16,652 bases of DNA from an uncultured Collinsella sp. (GTDB taxonomy: Bacteria > Actinomycetota > Coriobacteriia > Coriobacteriales > Coriobacteriaceae). The stretch spans positions 1 to 16,652 of the forward strand of contig URNJ01000023.1 of assembly GCA_900549215.1 (NCBI GenBank). Direction: 5' to 3'. Under the pieces are notes generated by a model, which had not been told where the DNA came from, made no database searches, and saw only the letters and a list, made by a program, of their open reading frames with translations. Both the position numbers and the translations under genes were made by a program. This document shows, piece by piece, positions 1 to 6,598 of this stretch; within the stretch, counting starts at the first letter, position 1, and each line of letters starts with the position of its first letter.

Positions 1-106
1 CGCCGCGAGCCGTCAGATCTTCGTCAACGGCGCCTTGGCAGCAGCCCAAAAGCTCATCACCCGCGACCCCGGCTTCTACACCTTCGACCAGGTCATGTTC
101 GCCTAA
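1..106 (+). CDS. dapB: 4-hydroxy-tetrahydrodipicolinate reductase, C-terminal end (partial)
   Basis: Only the last 34 codons are present, read from base 2 to the TAA at 104-106; the gene enters from the left edge. The peptide contains SRQIFVNGALAAAQKL followed by a Gly-Phe-Tyr-Thr-Phe-Asp-Gln-Val segment. This matches the usual DapB C-terminus, where a helix with R-x-x-F-x-x-GA is followed by GxY-x-x-x-D-V. DapB reduces the dihydrodipicolinate precursor to tetrahydrodipicolinate with NAD(P)H in the cytoplasm. The next gene, 39 bases downstream on the same strand, is dapH, which uses the DapB product. The two are very likely one operon. The family call rests on a short fragment plus context. 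Confidence 0.8.
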   Translation, partial: AASRQIFVNGALAAAQKLITRDPGFYTFDQVMFA

Positions 107-145
107 CTAGTTATCAACCATACCCCCTCAAAGGAGAGACAGCAA

Positions 146-865
146 ATGAGCAATGCAGCCGAGATGGATGCACAGGAGATTATCAACTACATCGCCACCG
201 CGCCCAAGAAAACGCCCGTCAAACTGTACGTGCGCGAAAAGCCGGGTATGAAGGTCCAGTGGGGCAATGCACACGTCTATGGCGGTCGTCGTGGCAAGAC
301 TGTCTTTGGTGACTGGGATGAGCTTAAGGCCATCCTGGACGCCAACGCCGACTCCATCGATTACTACGACGTTGAAAACGATTGCCGCAACTCCGCCGTA
401 CCTATGCTCGACCTCAAGGGCATCAACGCCCGCATCGAGCCGGGCGCGATCATCCGCGACCGCGTCGAGATCGGCGATCGCGCCGTCATCATGATGGGTG
501 CCATCATCAACATCGGCTCCGTCATTGGCGAAGGCTCCATGATCGATATGGGCGCCGTGCTGGGCGGCCGCGCCACCGTGGGCAAGAACTGCCACATCGG
601 CGCCGGCACCGTGCTGGCAGGCGTCGTAGAGCCCGCCAGCGCCACGCCCGTCATCATCGAGGACGATGTCATGATCGGCGCCAACGCCGTGGTCCTGGAG
701 GGCGTGCACGTAGGCAAGGGCGCTGTCGTTGCCGCCGGCGCCGTGTGCGTCGAGGACGTCCCCGCCGGTGCCGTCGTGGCCGGTGTCCCCGCCCGCGTCA
801 TCAAGATGCGCGACGAGAAGACCGACAGCAAGACCGGTCTGGAAGAGGGCCTGCGCCAGCTCTAG
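146..865 (+). CDS. dapH: 2,3,4,5-tetrahydropyridine-2,6-dicarboxylate N-acetyltransferase
   Basis: This 239-residue protein has the size of Bacillus-type DapH (about 236). It transfers an acetyl group from acetyl-CoA to tetrahydrodipicolinate, the committed step of the acetylase branch of lysine/meso-DAP synthesis. The N-terminal part (about 1-85) is the small alpha/beta domain of the family. Residues about 90-215 are left-handed beta-helix hexapeptide repeats, seen as repeated I-G/A-x-x-x-V units (ARIEPGAIIRD, VEIGDRAVIMMGAIIN, GEGSMIDMGAVLGG, NCHIGAGTVLAG), and end in the typical VVAGVPARVIK. The start is set by AAAGGAGA at 130-137, eight bases before the ATG. It follows dapB in the same direction. 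The stop codon lies one base before the 28-bp hairpin of the repeat element at 867. Choosing DapH over the succinylating DapD rests on length and sequence style. Confidence 0.95.
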   Translation: MSNAAEMDAQEIINYIATAPKKTPVKLYVREKPGMKVQWGNAHVYGGRRGKTVFGDWDELKAILDANADSIDYYDVENDCRNSAVPMLDLKGINARIEPGAIIRDRVEIGDRAVIMMGAIINIGSVIGEGSMIDMGAVLGGRATVGKNCHIGAGTVLAGVVEPASATPVIIEDDVMIGANAVVLEGVHVGKGAVVAAGAVCVEDVPAGAVVAGVPARVIKMRDEKTDSKTGLEEGLRQL

Positions 866-866
866 G

Positions 867-1010
867 GTTACGCGGTTTTACCAAACCGCGTAACTAGTCG
901 ACGCTGCAAACGACCCAGAGCGGCATCTGACATTCAATCGTCGGGCATGACCAAAAGGTCAATGTCCTCCTCTTTCACGTCACCTTGCTCGCTCTGGGTC
1001 GTTTTCGCTG
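867..1010 (+). repeat. 144-nt structured repeat element, copy A (downstream of dapH)
   Basis: The element opens with a perfect 12-bp hairpin: GTTACGCGGTTT at 867-878, loop TACC, AAACCGCGTAAC at 883-894. After a short conserved block (AACTAGTCGACGCTGC, 892-907) comes a long-range stem of 15 perfect pairs: AAACGACCCAGAGCG at 908-922 with CGCTCTGGGTCGTTT at 990-1004. Between the arms lie ATCT (925-928), TTCAA, CGTCG, a small hairpin TGACC-AAAA-GGTCA (948-961) and the block CCTCTTTCACG. It closes with TCGCTG (1005-1010). Copy B at 11340-11483 on the other strand has the same length, the same first 28 bases, the same short blocks and the same order of stems, but different long-stem sequences. The element starts one base after the dapH stop. 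There is no U-tract after the first hairpin, so it is not a textbook terminator. Nature (3' UTR RNA, terminator-like structure or MITE) is not known to me. Confidence 0.8.
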
Positions 1011-1052
1011 ACGTATGCTCAACCTGCGGCGCAATGTCAGCAACCAAGCCGA

Positions 1053-1090
1053 AAACAAAAAAGGCCGAAGCCCATCGGGGCTTCGGCCTT
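1053..1090 (-). terminator. Rho-independent terminator of the toxin-antitoxin operon
   Basis: A perfect 13-bp stem, AAGGCCGAAGCCC (1061-1073) with GGGCTTCGGCCTT (1078-1090), has a 4-base loop. On the minus strand it is followed by a T-rich run (complement of 1053-1062). It begins two bases after the toxin stop at 1093, so it ends the minus-strand operon. Confidence 0.9.
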
Positions 1091-1092
1091 CA

Positions 1093-1437
1093 TCATCTCA
1101 GGGTTCCGTCGTATTCAACCATGACGGGTCGCTTTGACAGGCGCCCTGCGGCCGTCTTATAGACCTCGGAACGGTCGCGCCGCCCTATTGCCACGATCTT
1201 GGCAATCTCAACCGTTCCGTCCTCCCGGATTCGAAAAACCATTCGGAGTCCCGTATTCCGCCATTTGATCTTTTTGCAGCCGGCAAGCTCACCGTGAAGC
1301 GGCGTTCCAATTTCATCAGCGCGCGTCTTTAATTTCGCGACTGCAATACGGACGAGTCTTCGCTGAGATCCATCTAGTTTTTGATATTCCTTCTCGACGT
1401 CTCGGTTCAAAAAGCCGACGACAAAATGCCCACTCAT
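1093..1437 (-). CDS. RelE/ParE-superfamily toxin of a type II toxin-antitoxin system
   Basis: This is a 114-residue basic protein. After an N-terminal helical part (VEKEYQKLDGSQRRLVRIAVAKL) it has the RelE-fold core: HGELAGCKKIKW, then GLRMVFRI, VEIAKIVAIGRRDRSEVYKTA. The pattern K...R..GLR(M)VF-I ... I-x-IGRR-x-x-x-VY is typical of RelE/ParE toxins. RelE members cleave mRNA on the ribosome, while ParE members poison gyrase. The sequence alone does not settle which applies, although RelE is more likely given the partner. Its ATG overlaps the antitoxin stop as ATGA (1434-1437), which points to translational coupling. The antitoxin is upstream, the usual order for this family. A strong terminator follows. 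The pair is an accessory cassette beside the dap operon and was probably acquired. Confidence 0.85.
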   Translation of the reverse strand: MSGHFVVGFLNRDVEKEYQKLDGSQRRLVRIAVAKLKTRADEIGTPLHGELAGCKKIKWRNTGLRMVFRIREDGTVEIAKIVAIGRRDRSEVYKTAAGRLSKRPVMVEYDGTLR

Positions 1438-1784
1438 TCGAAAAGATCCTCATCGGGGATCGCGTCCGGATCCATCGATTCAAACTCCGCGAGCTCCTCG
1501 GTAGTTAGGGCGTCCTCAAACGGAACAAATTCATGCGGACCATGCTTGACTCGATCCGCAGCGATGCGATTTATCTCAAGTTCGTGCAGATACTGCAGCG
1601 CGCCGTACATTTCCTCATAGGCGGCATAGTCGATAATCACGGTATCGATATCGTTATGATCGGCAATGAACTGTGGTGCGCGTTTTGCGCGTTTACGAAT
1701 GGCAGATAAAGACTTGCTTGCTTCGGTAGCCGAAACAACCTGGTCTTTTGTAAACACCGGTTTTTCCAGAACAAGTGGGGACAT
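1434..1784 (-). CDS. Phd/YefM-like antitoxin
   Basis: With the start at 1784 the protein has 116 residues. This start follows GGAGG (complement of 1790-1794) at a 5-base spacing. The open frame extends to 1832 but would place the start inside the operator and has no ribosome binding site. Residues about 16-60 (VVSATEASKSLSAIRKRAKRAPQFI, then DTVIIDYAAYEEMYGAL) follow the Phd/YefM pattern: a DNA-binding fold with A-x-x-x-x-S-x-x-x-x-A, then a strand and Y-E-x-M/L. The C-terminus is strongly acidic (FEDALTTEELAEFESMDPDAIPDEDLFE), as expected for a disordered toxin-neutralising tail. It sits upstream of the toxin with an ATGA overlap. It is likely an autorepressor acting on the palindrome at 1804-1845. 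Confidence 0.85.
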   Translation of the reverse strand: MSPLVLEKPVFTKDQVVSATEASKSLSAIRKRAKRAPQFIADHNDIDTVIIDYAAYEEMYGALQYLHELEINRIAADRVKHGPHEFVPFEDALTTEELAEFESMDPDAIPDEDLFE

Positions 1785-1803
1785 TTTGACCTCCAAAAAA
1801 TAA

Positions 1804-1845
1804 TCTGGATTATATTTCAAAGTATACTTCAAAATATAATCCAGA
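1804..1845 (-). promoter_or_regulatory. Palindromic promoter/operator of the toxin-antitoxin operon
   Basis: A 42-bp near-perfect dyad. The outer arms TCTGGATTATATTT (1804-1817) and AAATATAATCCAGA (1832-1845) match over 14 bp. The centre is a separate 10-bp palindrome, AAGTATACTT (1820-1829), sharing the same axis. On the minus strand a perfect TATAAT (complement of 1809-1814) lies 15 bases before the GGAGG, leaving a very short leader. No clear -35 box is spaced 16-18 bases upstream. The AT-rich block contrasts with the GC-rich surroundings. Autoregulation by the antitoxin or the TA complex is inferred from the layout. Confidence 0.75.
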
Positions 1846-1857
1846 CTTTTATTCGAA

Positions 1858-1883
1858 AGAAAAAAGCCCTATCGATTCTCGAT
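1858..1883 (-). terminator. Possible weak terminator of the nucleoid-associated protein gene
   Basis: On the minus strand a short stem, ATCGA/TCGAT (1871-1875 with 1879-1883, 3-base loop), at the very end of the coding region is followed within a few bases by a run of six T and further Ts. The stem is short, so the call is weak. Confidence 0.3.
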
Positions 1884-2873
1884 GCTGCCGATATTCTTGA
1901 GCTCGATGGAGATGAGGCCGTTGGGCTCGTTGACGAACTCGATGTACTCGGAGTTCGAACCCATCTCGGCCGGGAAGCTGATCTCGATGCCCGTATCGGT
2001 ACGAATCTTATGATTGCGCACCGCCGCGCGCTCGACCTGCTTGCGCTCCACGGGAACGCGCTCAGGAACCTTTTCCTCGGTCAGTGCCGCGCGCACGCTT
2101 TCCTTGATGACCGGCTCGTCCTCAAAGACCTCATCGACGATATCCCAAGGCGGCAGCTCCTCGTCATCCTCAACCTTCTCGGCCACAGCAGCCTTAACCT
2201 TGGCGAGCGCTACGGCCGTATTGGCACCGTGCTCCTCGGCGACTTCCTCAACCACACGCGTCACGGTGTCGATAACTTCCCTGCCCGACACGCCCGTGTC
2301 GCATTGCAGCAGGCCATCGGGGATAAGCATGCGATCCTCGCCGGCGATCTTACGCTTCTTGTCCACATAGCCGATCTCCATGGTGCTCGCGCGCACGATG
2401 GCATAGCTTGGCACCTTTTGCGAGGGGTTTGGCAGAATGGCGTAGTGGCGCGCGATGTCGTTGCGAACCTCGCCCTCTTCGCGACCCACCTCATGCATAA
2501 AAGCCTGCTTGGAGCCCAGCAGCATAACGGCAAACCAGCGGGCATCCTCATCGTCGTCAAAATCGGCCACCAGCACGTCGGTAGACTCAGCTTTCTCGGC
2601 TTTGGTGAGCTCGGAAGAGATAAACTCCGCAATCTGCTGAGACAGGTCCACGAACTCGCGCTCGCCAAAGAAATAGCCCTTGAGCTCGCCGCCAAACGCA
2701 GAGTTCTCGGCAAACGTGGCGCGTTTATTGTCGGCCGAGGTACGCGCGCGGCGCAGATGCGTGGTCACGAAGTTGCGCACGGTACGGCTCTCGATATCGA
2801 GCTCGCGCTGGCTCATGACGTTGACGGCAGAGTCAAAGTCCAGGATATGCAGAATAGCATGATTGATTTTCAT
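1869..2873 (-). CDS. Nucleoid-associated protein, NdpA/YejK family (37-kD)
   Basis: The N-terminus MKINHAILHILDFDSAVNVMSQRELDIES is the hallmark start of the NdpA/YejK family (Pfam 37-kD nucleoid-associated protein), and the length of 334 residues fits. Further family-like segments are FFGEREFVDLSQQIAEF, DVLVADFDDDEDARWFAVMLLGSKQAFMHEV and RHYAILPNPSQKVPSYAIV. Family members associate with the nucleoid and their exact role is poorly defined. I prefer the ATG at 2873, which has GGAAT seven bases upstream and matches the family start. An ATG three codons earlier (2882) is possible. A TATACT box (complement of 2912-2917) lies upstream as a candidate -10. The C-terminal third is rich in Glu, Val and Lys. 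The gene is separate from the hydrolase upstream (102-base gap). Confidence 0.85.
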   Translation of the reverse strand: MKINHAILHILDFDSAVNVMSQRELDIESRTVRNFVTTHLRRARTSADNKRATFAENSAFGGELKGYFFGEREFVDLSQQIAEFISSELTKAEKAESTDVLVADFDDDEDARWFAVMLLGSKQAFMHEVGREEGEVRNDIARHYAILPNPSQKVPSYAIVRASTMEIGYVDKKRKIAGEDRMLIPDGLLQCDTGVSGREVIDTVTRVVEEVAEEHGANTAVALAKVKAAVAEKVEDDEELPPWDIVDEVFEDEPVIKESVRAALTEEKVPERVPVERKQVERAAVRNHKIRTDTGIEISFPAEMGSNSEYIEFVNEPNGLISIELKNIGSIENR

Positions 2874-2963
2874 ATACGGCATTCCGTTCTAGATCGAATT
2901 GAGCACGAATCAGTATAGCGGTCGAGCCCGCCCCGGATGCATCGAAGAATGGTGCATCGGTGA

Positions 2964-2981
2964 CAGGTTGCTTTGCACCAA
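2964..2981 (+). repeat. Short dispersed repeat, copy 1
   Basis: CAGGTTGCTTTGCACCAA recurs at 4190-4207 with one difference. Both copies are preceded by GCATCGG, directly in copy 1 and at a distance in copy 2. Copy 1 also forms a hairpin: TGGTGCA (2950-2956) pairs with TGCACCA (2974-2980). It lies four bases beyond the end of the DUF2974 gene. Confidence 0.6.
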
Positions 2982-2984
2982 TGG

Positions 2985-4145
2985 CTAGCGCAGGAGCTCG
3001 GACTGCCAAGCCTCGAGCTGTTCTGCCAAACTCTTGCCGGCAGCGGGCATGTCGATCTGGGGTCGTTTGGGCAGCAGCGCACATTTTAGGATTGCCGCGA
3101 TGGTCTGCGAGACAAAGCGTCGCGTATCCTTGTCAAAGCCTTGCGCAGCCTGGAGCATCACGGGCAGGCTCTCGCGCAGATTCCCAGCGATATCCGCAAA
3201 CCGCTCAGCACCCGTAGCCTCAAACACGGAGAACAACGCATCTACAAAACGCTCGCGCTCGCTAGGCGACACTGCAAGCAGCATCTCGCGAATGGAGCCA
3301 TCAACGTATCGAGCACCGGCGGACAGGCGCTCACAGTACACGAAGTCGCGACCATCAACCACCCAGCTAAAGGGATTGTGCTGCAGCAGGCTGAACTCGG
3401 TGCTCTCAACGATGGCATAGTCCTCCTGTGTCTCGAACATCATGCCAAAGATCGACGACCGAGGTAGCGTCTTGTCGATTCGACCGGAAAGATCGGCAAA
3501 GGCATTGCCGTTCAGAAACTCCTCGACGAAGCCCGGACCATCATGGGAATACGCCCGTTCGATTCGCCCACGGGCGACATCGGAGCACATCGCCGCACCG
3601 TACACCGCAAGGTTTCCACCCTTGGAATGACCTCCGCACAAAAGCGGCCCGTCAATCGCATCCGCTGCCTCGTCCACATAACGCGCCGCGGATTCCTGGG
3701 CCGGCACAGGACACCGGAACGCCATGTTAAAGTCCTCTTTCCAGCCCACAATCGTGCTGTCGGTCCCCCGGAAGGAAAGATAGCTAAACCCCGCCGGAAA
3801 CCGGAACGCCATGGCTGCAAACTGCTCCGTCATCGCAACATCGTTCACGGCGCGATAGCCGCAAATGTGCACACCGCGGTATCTGGGATTTGCTGCCACC
3901 GCCTCCAGCAGGGCGCGGCTACCCTCCGGGTTCCACAGGTCGCCAATCATGGACTTGTAACACTCGGCGCGCAGCAGCTCGCGCACATCAAGCCCCTGCC
4001 AGCCCTCAAGCTCTGGCATGTCCTGCGGCAGGCGCAAATAGGACAACCACGCAAAGACCAGGCTATCCACCGCGCAGAACGGCCATTCCTCAAACGGATC
4101 AAACGCCGTCTGGGCATAGGACAAAAAATTAGGCGAATCCGACAT
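2985..4145 (-). CDS. DUF2974 (Mbeg1-like) alpha/beta-hydrolase, lipase-like
   Basis: This 386-residue protein carries a serine-hydrolase nucleophile elbow GHSKGG at 172-177 (Ser174), preceded by SFRGTDST (124-131). That pair is typical of class-3-lipase-like DUF2974 proteins. A candidate acid residue lies in SHDGPGF (200-206). The Lys after the nucleophile (GHSKGG instead of GHSLGG) is common in this subfamily. No signal peptide is visible, so the enzyme is probably cytoplasmic, and its substrate is unknown. The start has GGGAGG three to four bases before the ATG. The gene is flanked by copies of an 18-nt repeat and is preceded by the ldh terminator, so it is probably transcribed alone. Confidence 0.8.
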   Translation of the reverse strand: MSDSPNFLSYAQTAFDPFEEWPFCAVDSLVFAWLSYLRLPQDMPELEGWQGLDVRELLRAECYKSMIGDLWNPEGSRALLEAVAANPRYRGVHICGYRAVNDVAMTEQFAAMAFRFPAGFSYLSFRGTDSTIVGWKEDFNMAFRCPVPAQESAARYVDEAADAIDGPLLCGGHSKGGNLAVYGAAMCSDVARGRIERAYSHDGPGFVEEFLNGNAFADLSGRIDKTLPRSSIFGMMFETQEDYAIVESTEFSLLQHNPFSWVVDGRDFVYCERLSAGARYVDGSIREMLLAVSPSERERFVDALFSVFEATGAERFADIAGNLRESLPVMLQAAQGFDKDTRRFVSQTIAAILKCALLPKRPQIDMPAAGKSLAEQLEAWQSELLR

Positions 4146-4189
4146 GGCCCTCCCATCAACTATGGCGCATCGGGATGGAGTATTGGGAT

Positions 4190-4207
4190 CAGGTTACTTT
4201 GCACCAA
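4190..4207 (+). repeat. Short dispersed repeat, copy 2
   Basis: CAGGTTACTTTGCACCAA is the second copy of the motif at 2964-2981 (17 of 18 bases identical, same orientation). It overlaps the T-run of the ldh terminator on the minus strand and lies 45 bases upstream of the DUF2974 start. Confidence 0.6.
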
Positions 4208-4240
4208 AAAGGCGCCCGGGCCGTGTGGACCCGGACGCCT
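4206..4240 (-). terminator. Rho-independent terminator of ldh
   Basis: On the minus strand AGGCG/CGCCT and CCCGG/CCGGG (4210-4220 with 4230-4240, one mismatch, 9-base loop) form a GC-rich stem followed by a run of five T (complement of 4206-4210). It lies 33 bases after the ldh stop. Confidence 0.85.
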
Positions 4241-4272
4241 TCATTGTAGCTTTTCGCTCTAGCGAGCTTGAT

Positions 4273-5223
4273 TTAGCAGGAGAAGTCGACGCTGTCGATG
4301 ATGTCCTTAAGGGCCTTTGCAGAGACGGTGAGCTCATGCTGCTCGTCATCGTTCAGCGGCACGGGAACGCGGCAGACGACGCCGTCGCGGCCAACGACCG
4401 TCGGCATGGAGATGGCCAGATCAGACAGGCCGTACTCGCCCACCATGAGCGAGGAGACAGGCAGAACGGTCTGCTCATCGCGCATGACGGCAGTGCAGAT
4501 GCGCTTGACGGCCATAGCGACACCGTAGTAGGTGGCGTGCTTCTTCTCGATGATGGTGTAGGCGGAGTTCTTGACGTCCTCGGCGATGCGCTTCTCGGCG
4601 GCCTCATGCTCCAGGTGGCCGTGAAGCTCGCAGAAGGTGTTCAGCGGCACGCCGGCAACCTGAGCGCTGGACCAAGCGACGAACTCGGAGTCACCATGCT
4701 CGCCCATGACATAGGCCTGAACGTCACGCGGGTCAACCTCGACGTGAGCGCCGAGCATCTGCTGCAGACGGCCGGTGTCGAGCACGGTGCCGGAGCCGAT
4801 GACATGGCCCTCGGGCAGACCGGACATCTTGATGGCGGCGTATGTCAGAACGTCGACCGGGTTGGAGACGATTAGCAGAATGCCGTCGAAGCCAGACTTC
4901 TTAATCTCGGGAATAATGGACTTAAAGATGCTGACGTTCTTATTGACCAGGTCCAGGCGGGTCTCACCGGGCTTCTGGGCAGCACCAGCGGTGACGACGA
5001 TCATGGCGGCGTCGGCGACATCGGAGTAATCGCCGGCGTAGATCTTCATCGGCTCGGCAAACGTCATGCCGTGCGCGATATCCAGGGCCTCACCCTCGGC
5101 GCGGTTCTTGTCCACGTCGATGAGGACCATCTCGGAGAACAGACCGCTCTGCATCAACGCGAACGCCGACGACGAACCGACGAAACCGCAGCCGACAATA
5201 GCGACCTTCTTCTCGTTAACCAT
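4273..5223 (-). CDS. ldh: L-lactate dehydrogenase
   Basis: This 316-residue protein reduces pyruvate to L-lactate while reoxidising NADH, the usual fermentative outlet. The Rossmann motif is GCGFVGSS at 11-18, and Asp36 suits NAD. The substrate loop AGAAQKPGETR has Gln83, which favours pyruvate (lactate dehydrogenase rather than malate dehydrogenase), and Arg89. VLDTGR provides Asp149 and Arg152, and GEHGDSE provides the catalytic His176. The start at 5223 has GGGAG six bases upstream; a 24-codon extension to 5295 would run through the leader hairpin and is unlikely. It has its own terminator. The 195-base upstream spacer holds a leader hairpin and a small dyad, CGAAA-TCGG-TTTCG (5379-5392). 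I found no convincing -35/-10 pair there and no Rex-type site. Confidence 0.95.
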   Translation of the reverse strand: MVNEKKVAIVGCGFVGSSSAFALMQSGLFSEMVLIDVDKNRAEGEALDIAHGMTFAEPMKIYAGDYSDVADAAMIVVTAGAAQKPGETRLDLVNKNVSIFKSIIPEIKKSGFDGILLIVSNPVDVLTYAAIKMSGLPEGHVIGSGTVLDTGRLQQMLGAHVEVDPRDVQAYVMGEHGDSEFVAWSSAQVAGVPLNTFCELHGHLEHEAAEKRIAEDVKNSAYTIIEKKHATYYGVAMAVKRICTAVMRDEQTVLPVSSLMVGEYGLSDLAISMPTVVGRDGVVCRVPVPLNDDEQHELTVSAKALKDIIDSVDFSC

Positions 5224-5249
5224 TAGAAACTCCCATCTCTCTCCACAAA

Positions 5250-5280
5250 CAAGCCGCCCGGGAACGACCCGAGCGGCTTG
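5250..5280 (-). promoter_or_regulatory. Hairpin in the ldh leader
   Basis: CAAGCCGC (5250-5257) pairs with GCGGCTTG (5273-5280), and CGGG (5259-5262) with CCCG (5268-5271), giving a 12-bp stem with one mismatch and a 5-base loop. On the minus strand it is followed by TTTGT, a poor T-run, about 26 bases before the ldh ATG. It could be a weak attenuator, an mRNA-stabilising 5' hairpin, or the end of the aminotransferase transcript. Confidence 0.5.
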
Positions 5281-5418
5281 CCGTAATCCATCCAATCGGG
5301 ACTTTGATTATGCTCCTATTCGCAGCCAAATATCGACCGTTTACCGAAATTATTTGCAGGATTCGTAAAATAACTGCACGAAATCGGTTTCGAGCTATTG
5401 ACGAGCCGAAACAACTTT

Positions 5419-6582
5419 CTAATACAGGCCCGCCTCGCGAATGGCCTCGACGGCCAAAGCGATCTGATCGGGCGGCAGGACCAGCGCCATACGCACGTGC
5501 CCCTCGCCCGAAGGACCAAAGCTCGCGCCCGGTGTCACCACGACGCCAGCCTTCTCCATGAGCTCCTCGCAAAACGCCATGGAATCGGTGCGACCACCAG
5601 GAAGCTTGGCCCACACAAACATAGAACCATGCGCGTTGGGACGCTCCCAGCCCAGGCCCTCAAGACCGTCGCACAGGGCATCGCGACGTTCCTGGTACTT
5701 CAGACGCTGCGCCTCGACCTCATCGCGCGGGCCATTGAGGCAGGCGATAGCAGCCTTCTGGATCGGGAAGAACATACCAAAGTCGATCTGGCCGCGCAGC
5801 TTGGCAAAGGCCGAGACCACATCCTCGCGACCGACCAAAAAGCCGATGCGGGCACCGGTGACGTTAAACGACTTGGAAAGCGAGAAGAACTCCACGCCCA
5901 CCTCGAGCGCACCGGGATACTGCAAGAAGCTGCCGCCGGGCTCGCCGTCAAACACGATGTCGGAGTACGCGTTGTCATGAACGATCAACAGGTCGTGCTC
6001 GCGGGCGAAAGCGATGATCTCCTCGTAGACCTCGGGCGTGCCCACCGAACCCACCGGGTTCGCGGGCAGCGACACGATCATGTACTTGGCACGATCGGCC
6101 ACCTCGGGATCGATACCCGCCACATAGGGCAGGTAATTGTGCTCGGCAACCAGCGGATAGTACTCGAGCTTGGCATCGGCAATCTTGGCACCCGCCTCAA
6201 AGACCGGGTAGCACGGATCGGGAACCAGAATGGTGTCACCCGGATCGAGCAGGGCCAGGCCCAAATGACCCACGCCCTCCTGCGTGCCGTTGCACGACTG
6301 CACCATGGACGGCGTAATGCCCGAAACGCCAAAGCGGCGCTCATAGTAATCGCACACGGCTTGCTTGAGTTCGGGCAGGTCGCGCAGGGCATACTTCCAC
6401 ATCTCGGGATCTTGGGCTGCTTGCGTGAGCGCCTCGACCACATGGTCGTACGGCTTAAAGTCGGGCGTGCCCACGCTCATGTTGTAAATGGTCTTGCCCT
6501 GAGCCTTCAGCGCGAGAAGCTTGTTGTTGAGCGAAGCGAAGACCTCCGCGCCAAAGCGGTCGAGACGCTGCGATGCCTGCAT
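5419..6582 (-). CDS. Class I/II PLP-dependent aminotransferase (DapL/PatA/AspC-like)
   Basis: This 387-residue fold-type I aminotransferase belongs to the AspC/COG0436 group. Visible motifs are the substrate loop SVGTPDF (36-42), NPVG at 175-178, DNAYSD at 203-208 (PLP-pyridine Asp and Tyr), the PLP lysine in SLSKSFN (Lys237) and GARIGF with Arg245. The start at 6582 has AAAGG seven bases upstream; an upstream extension would run through a terminator-like hairpin. Members of this group include LL-DAP aminotransferase and N-acetyl-LL-DAP aminotransferase (PatA). Because this genome has dapH (acetylase route), a PatA-like role is a reasonable inference, but alanine, aspartate or aromatic specificity cannot be excluded. 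It is not clustered with dapB-dapH and sits between nadE and ldh. Confidence 0.85.
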   Translation of the reverse strand: MQASQRLDRFGAEVFASLNNKLLALKAQGKTIYNMSVGTPDFKPYDHVVEALTQAAQDPEMWKYALRDLPELKQAVCDYYERRFGVSGITPSMVQSCNGTQEGVGHLGLALLDPGDTILVPDPCYPVFEAGAKIADAKLEYYPLVAEHNYLPYVAGIDPEVADRAKYMIVSLPANPVGSVGTPEVYEEIIAFAREHDLLIVHDNAYSDIVFDGEPGGSFLQYPGALEVGVEFFSLSKSFNVTGARIGFLVGREDVVSAFAKLRGQIDFGMFFPIQKAAIACLNGPRDEVEAQRLKYQERRDALCDGLEGLGWERPNAHGSMFVWAKLPGGRTDSMAFCEELMEKAGVVVTPGASFGPSGEGHVRMALVLPPDQIALAVEAIREAGLY

Positions 6583-6598
6583 GGTGCCACCTTTCGAT

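Noticed and set aside
867..894. Ordinary Rho-independent terminator of dapH
   Set aside because: The stem is perfect but there is no T-run. The identical 28 bases also occur behind ettA as part of a longer conserved element, so a plain terminator call is not enough.
947..1162. 71-codon frame within repeat copy A
   Set aside because: It runs through the element's stem and the TA terminator, has no ribosome binding site, and is better explained by the palindromic structure.
5224..5295. 24-codon N-terminal extension of ldh
   Set aside because: It would translate the leader hairpin, whereas the start at 5223 has a well-spaced GGGAG and the normal LDH N-terminus.
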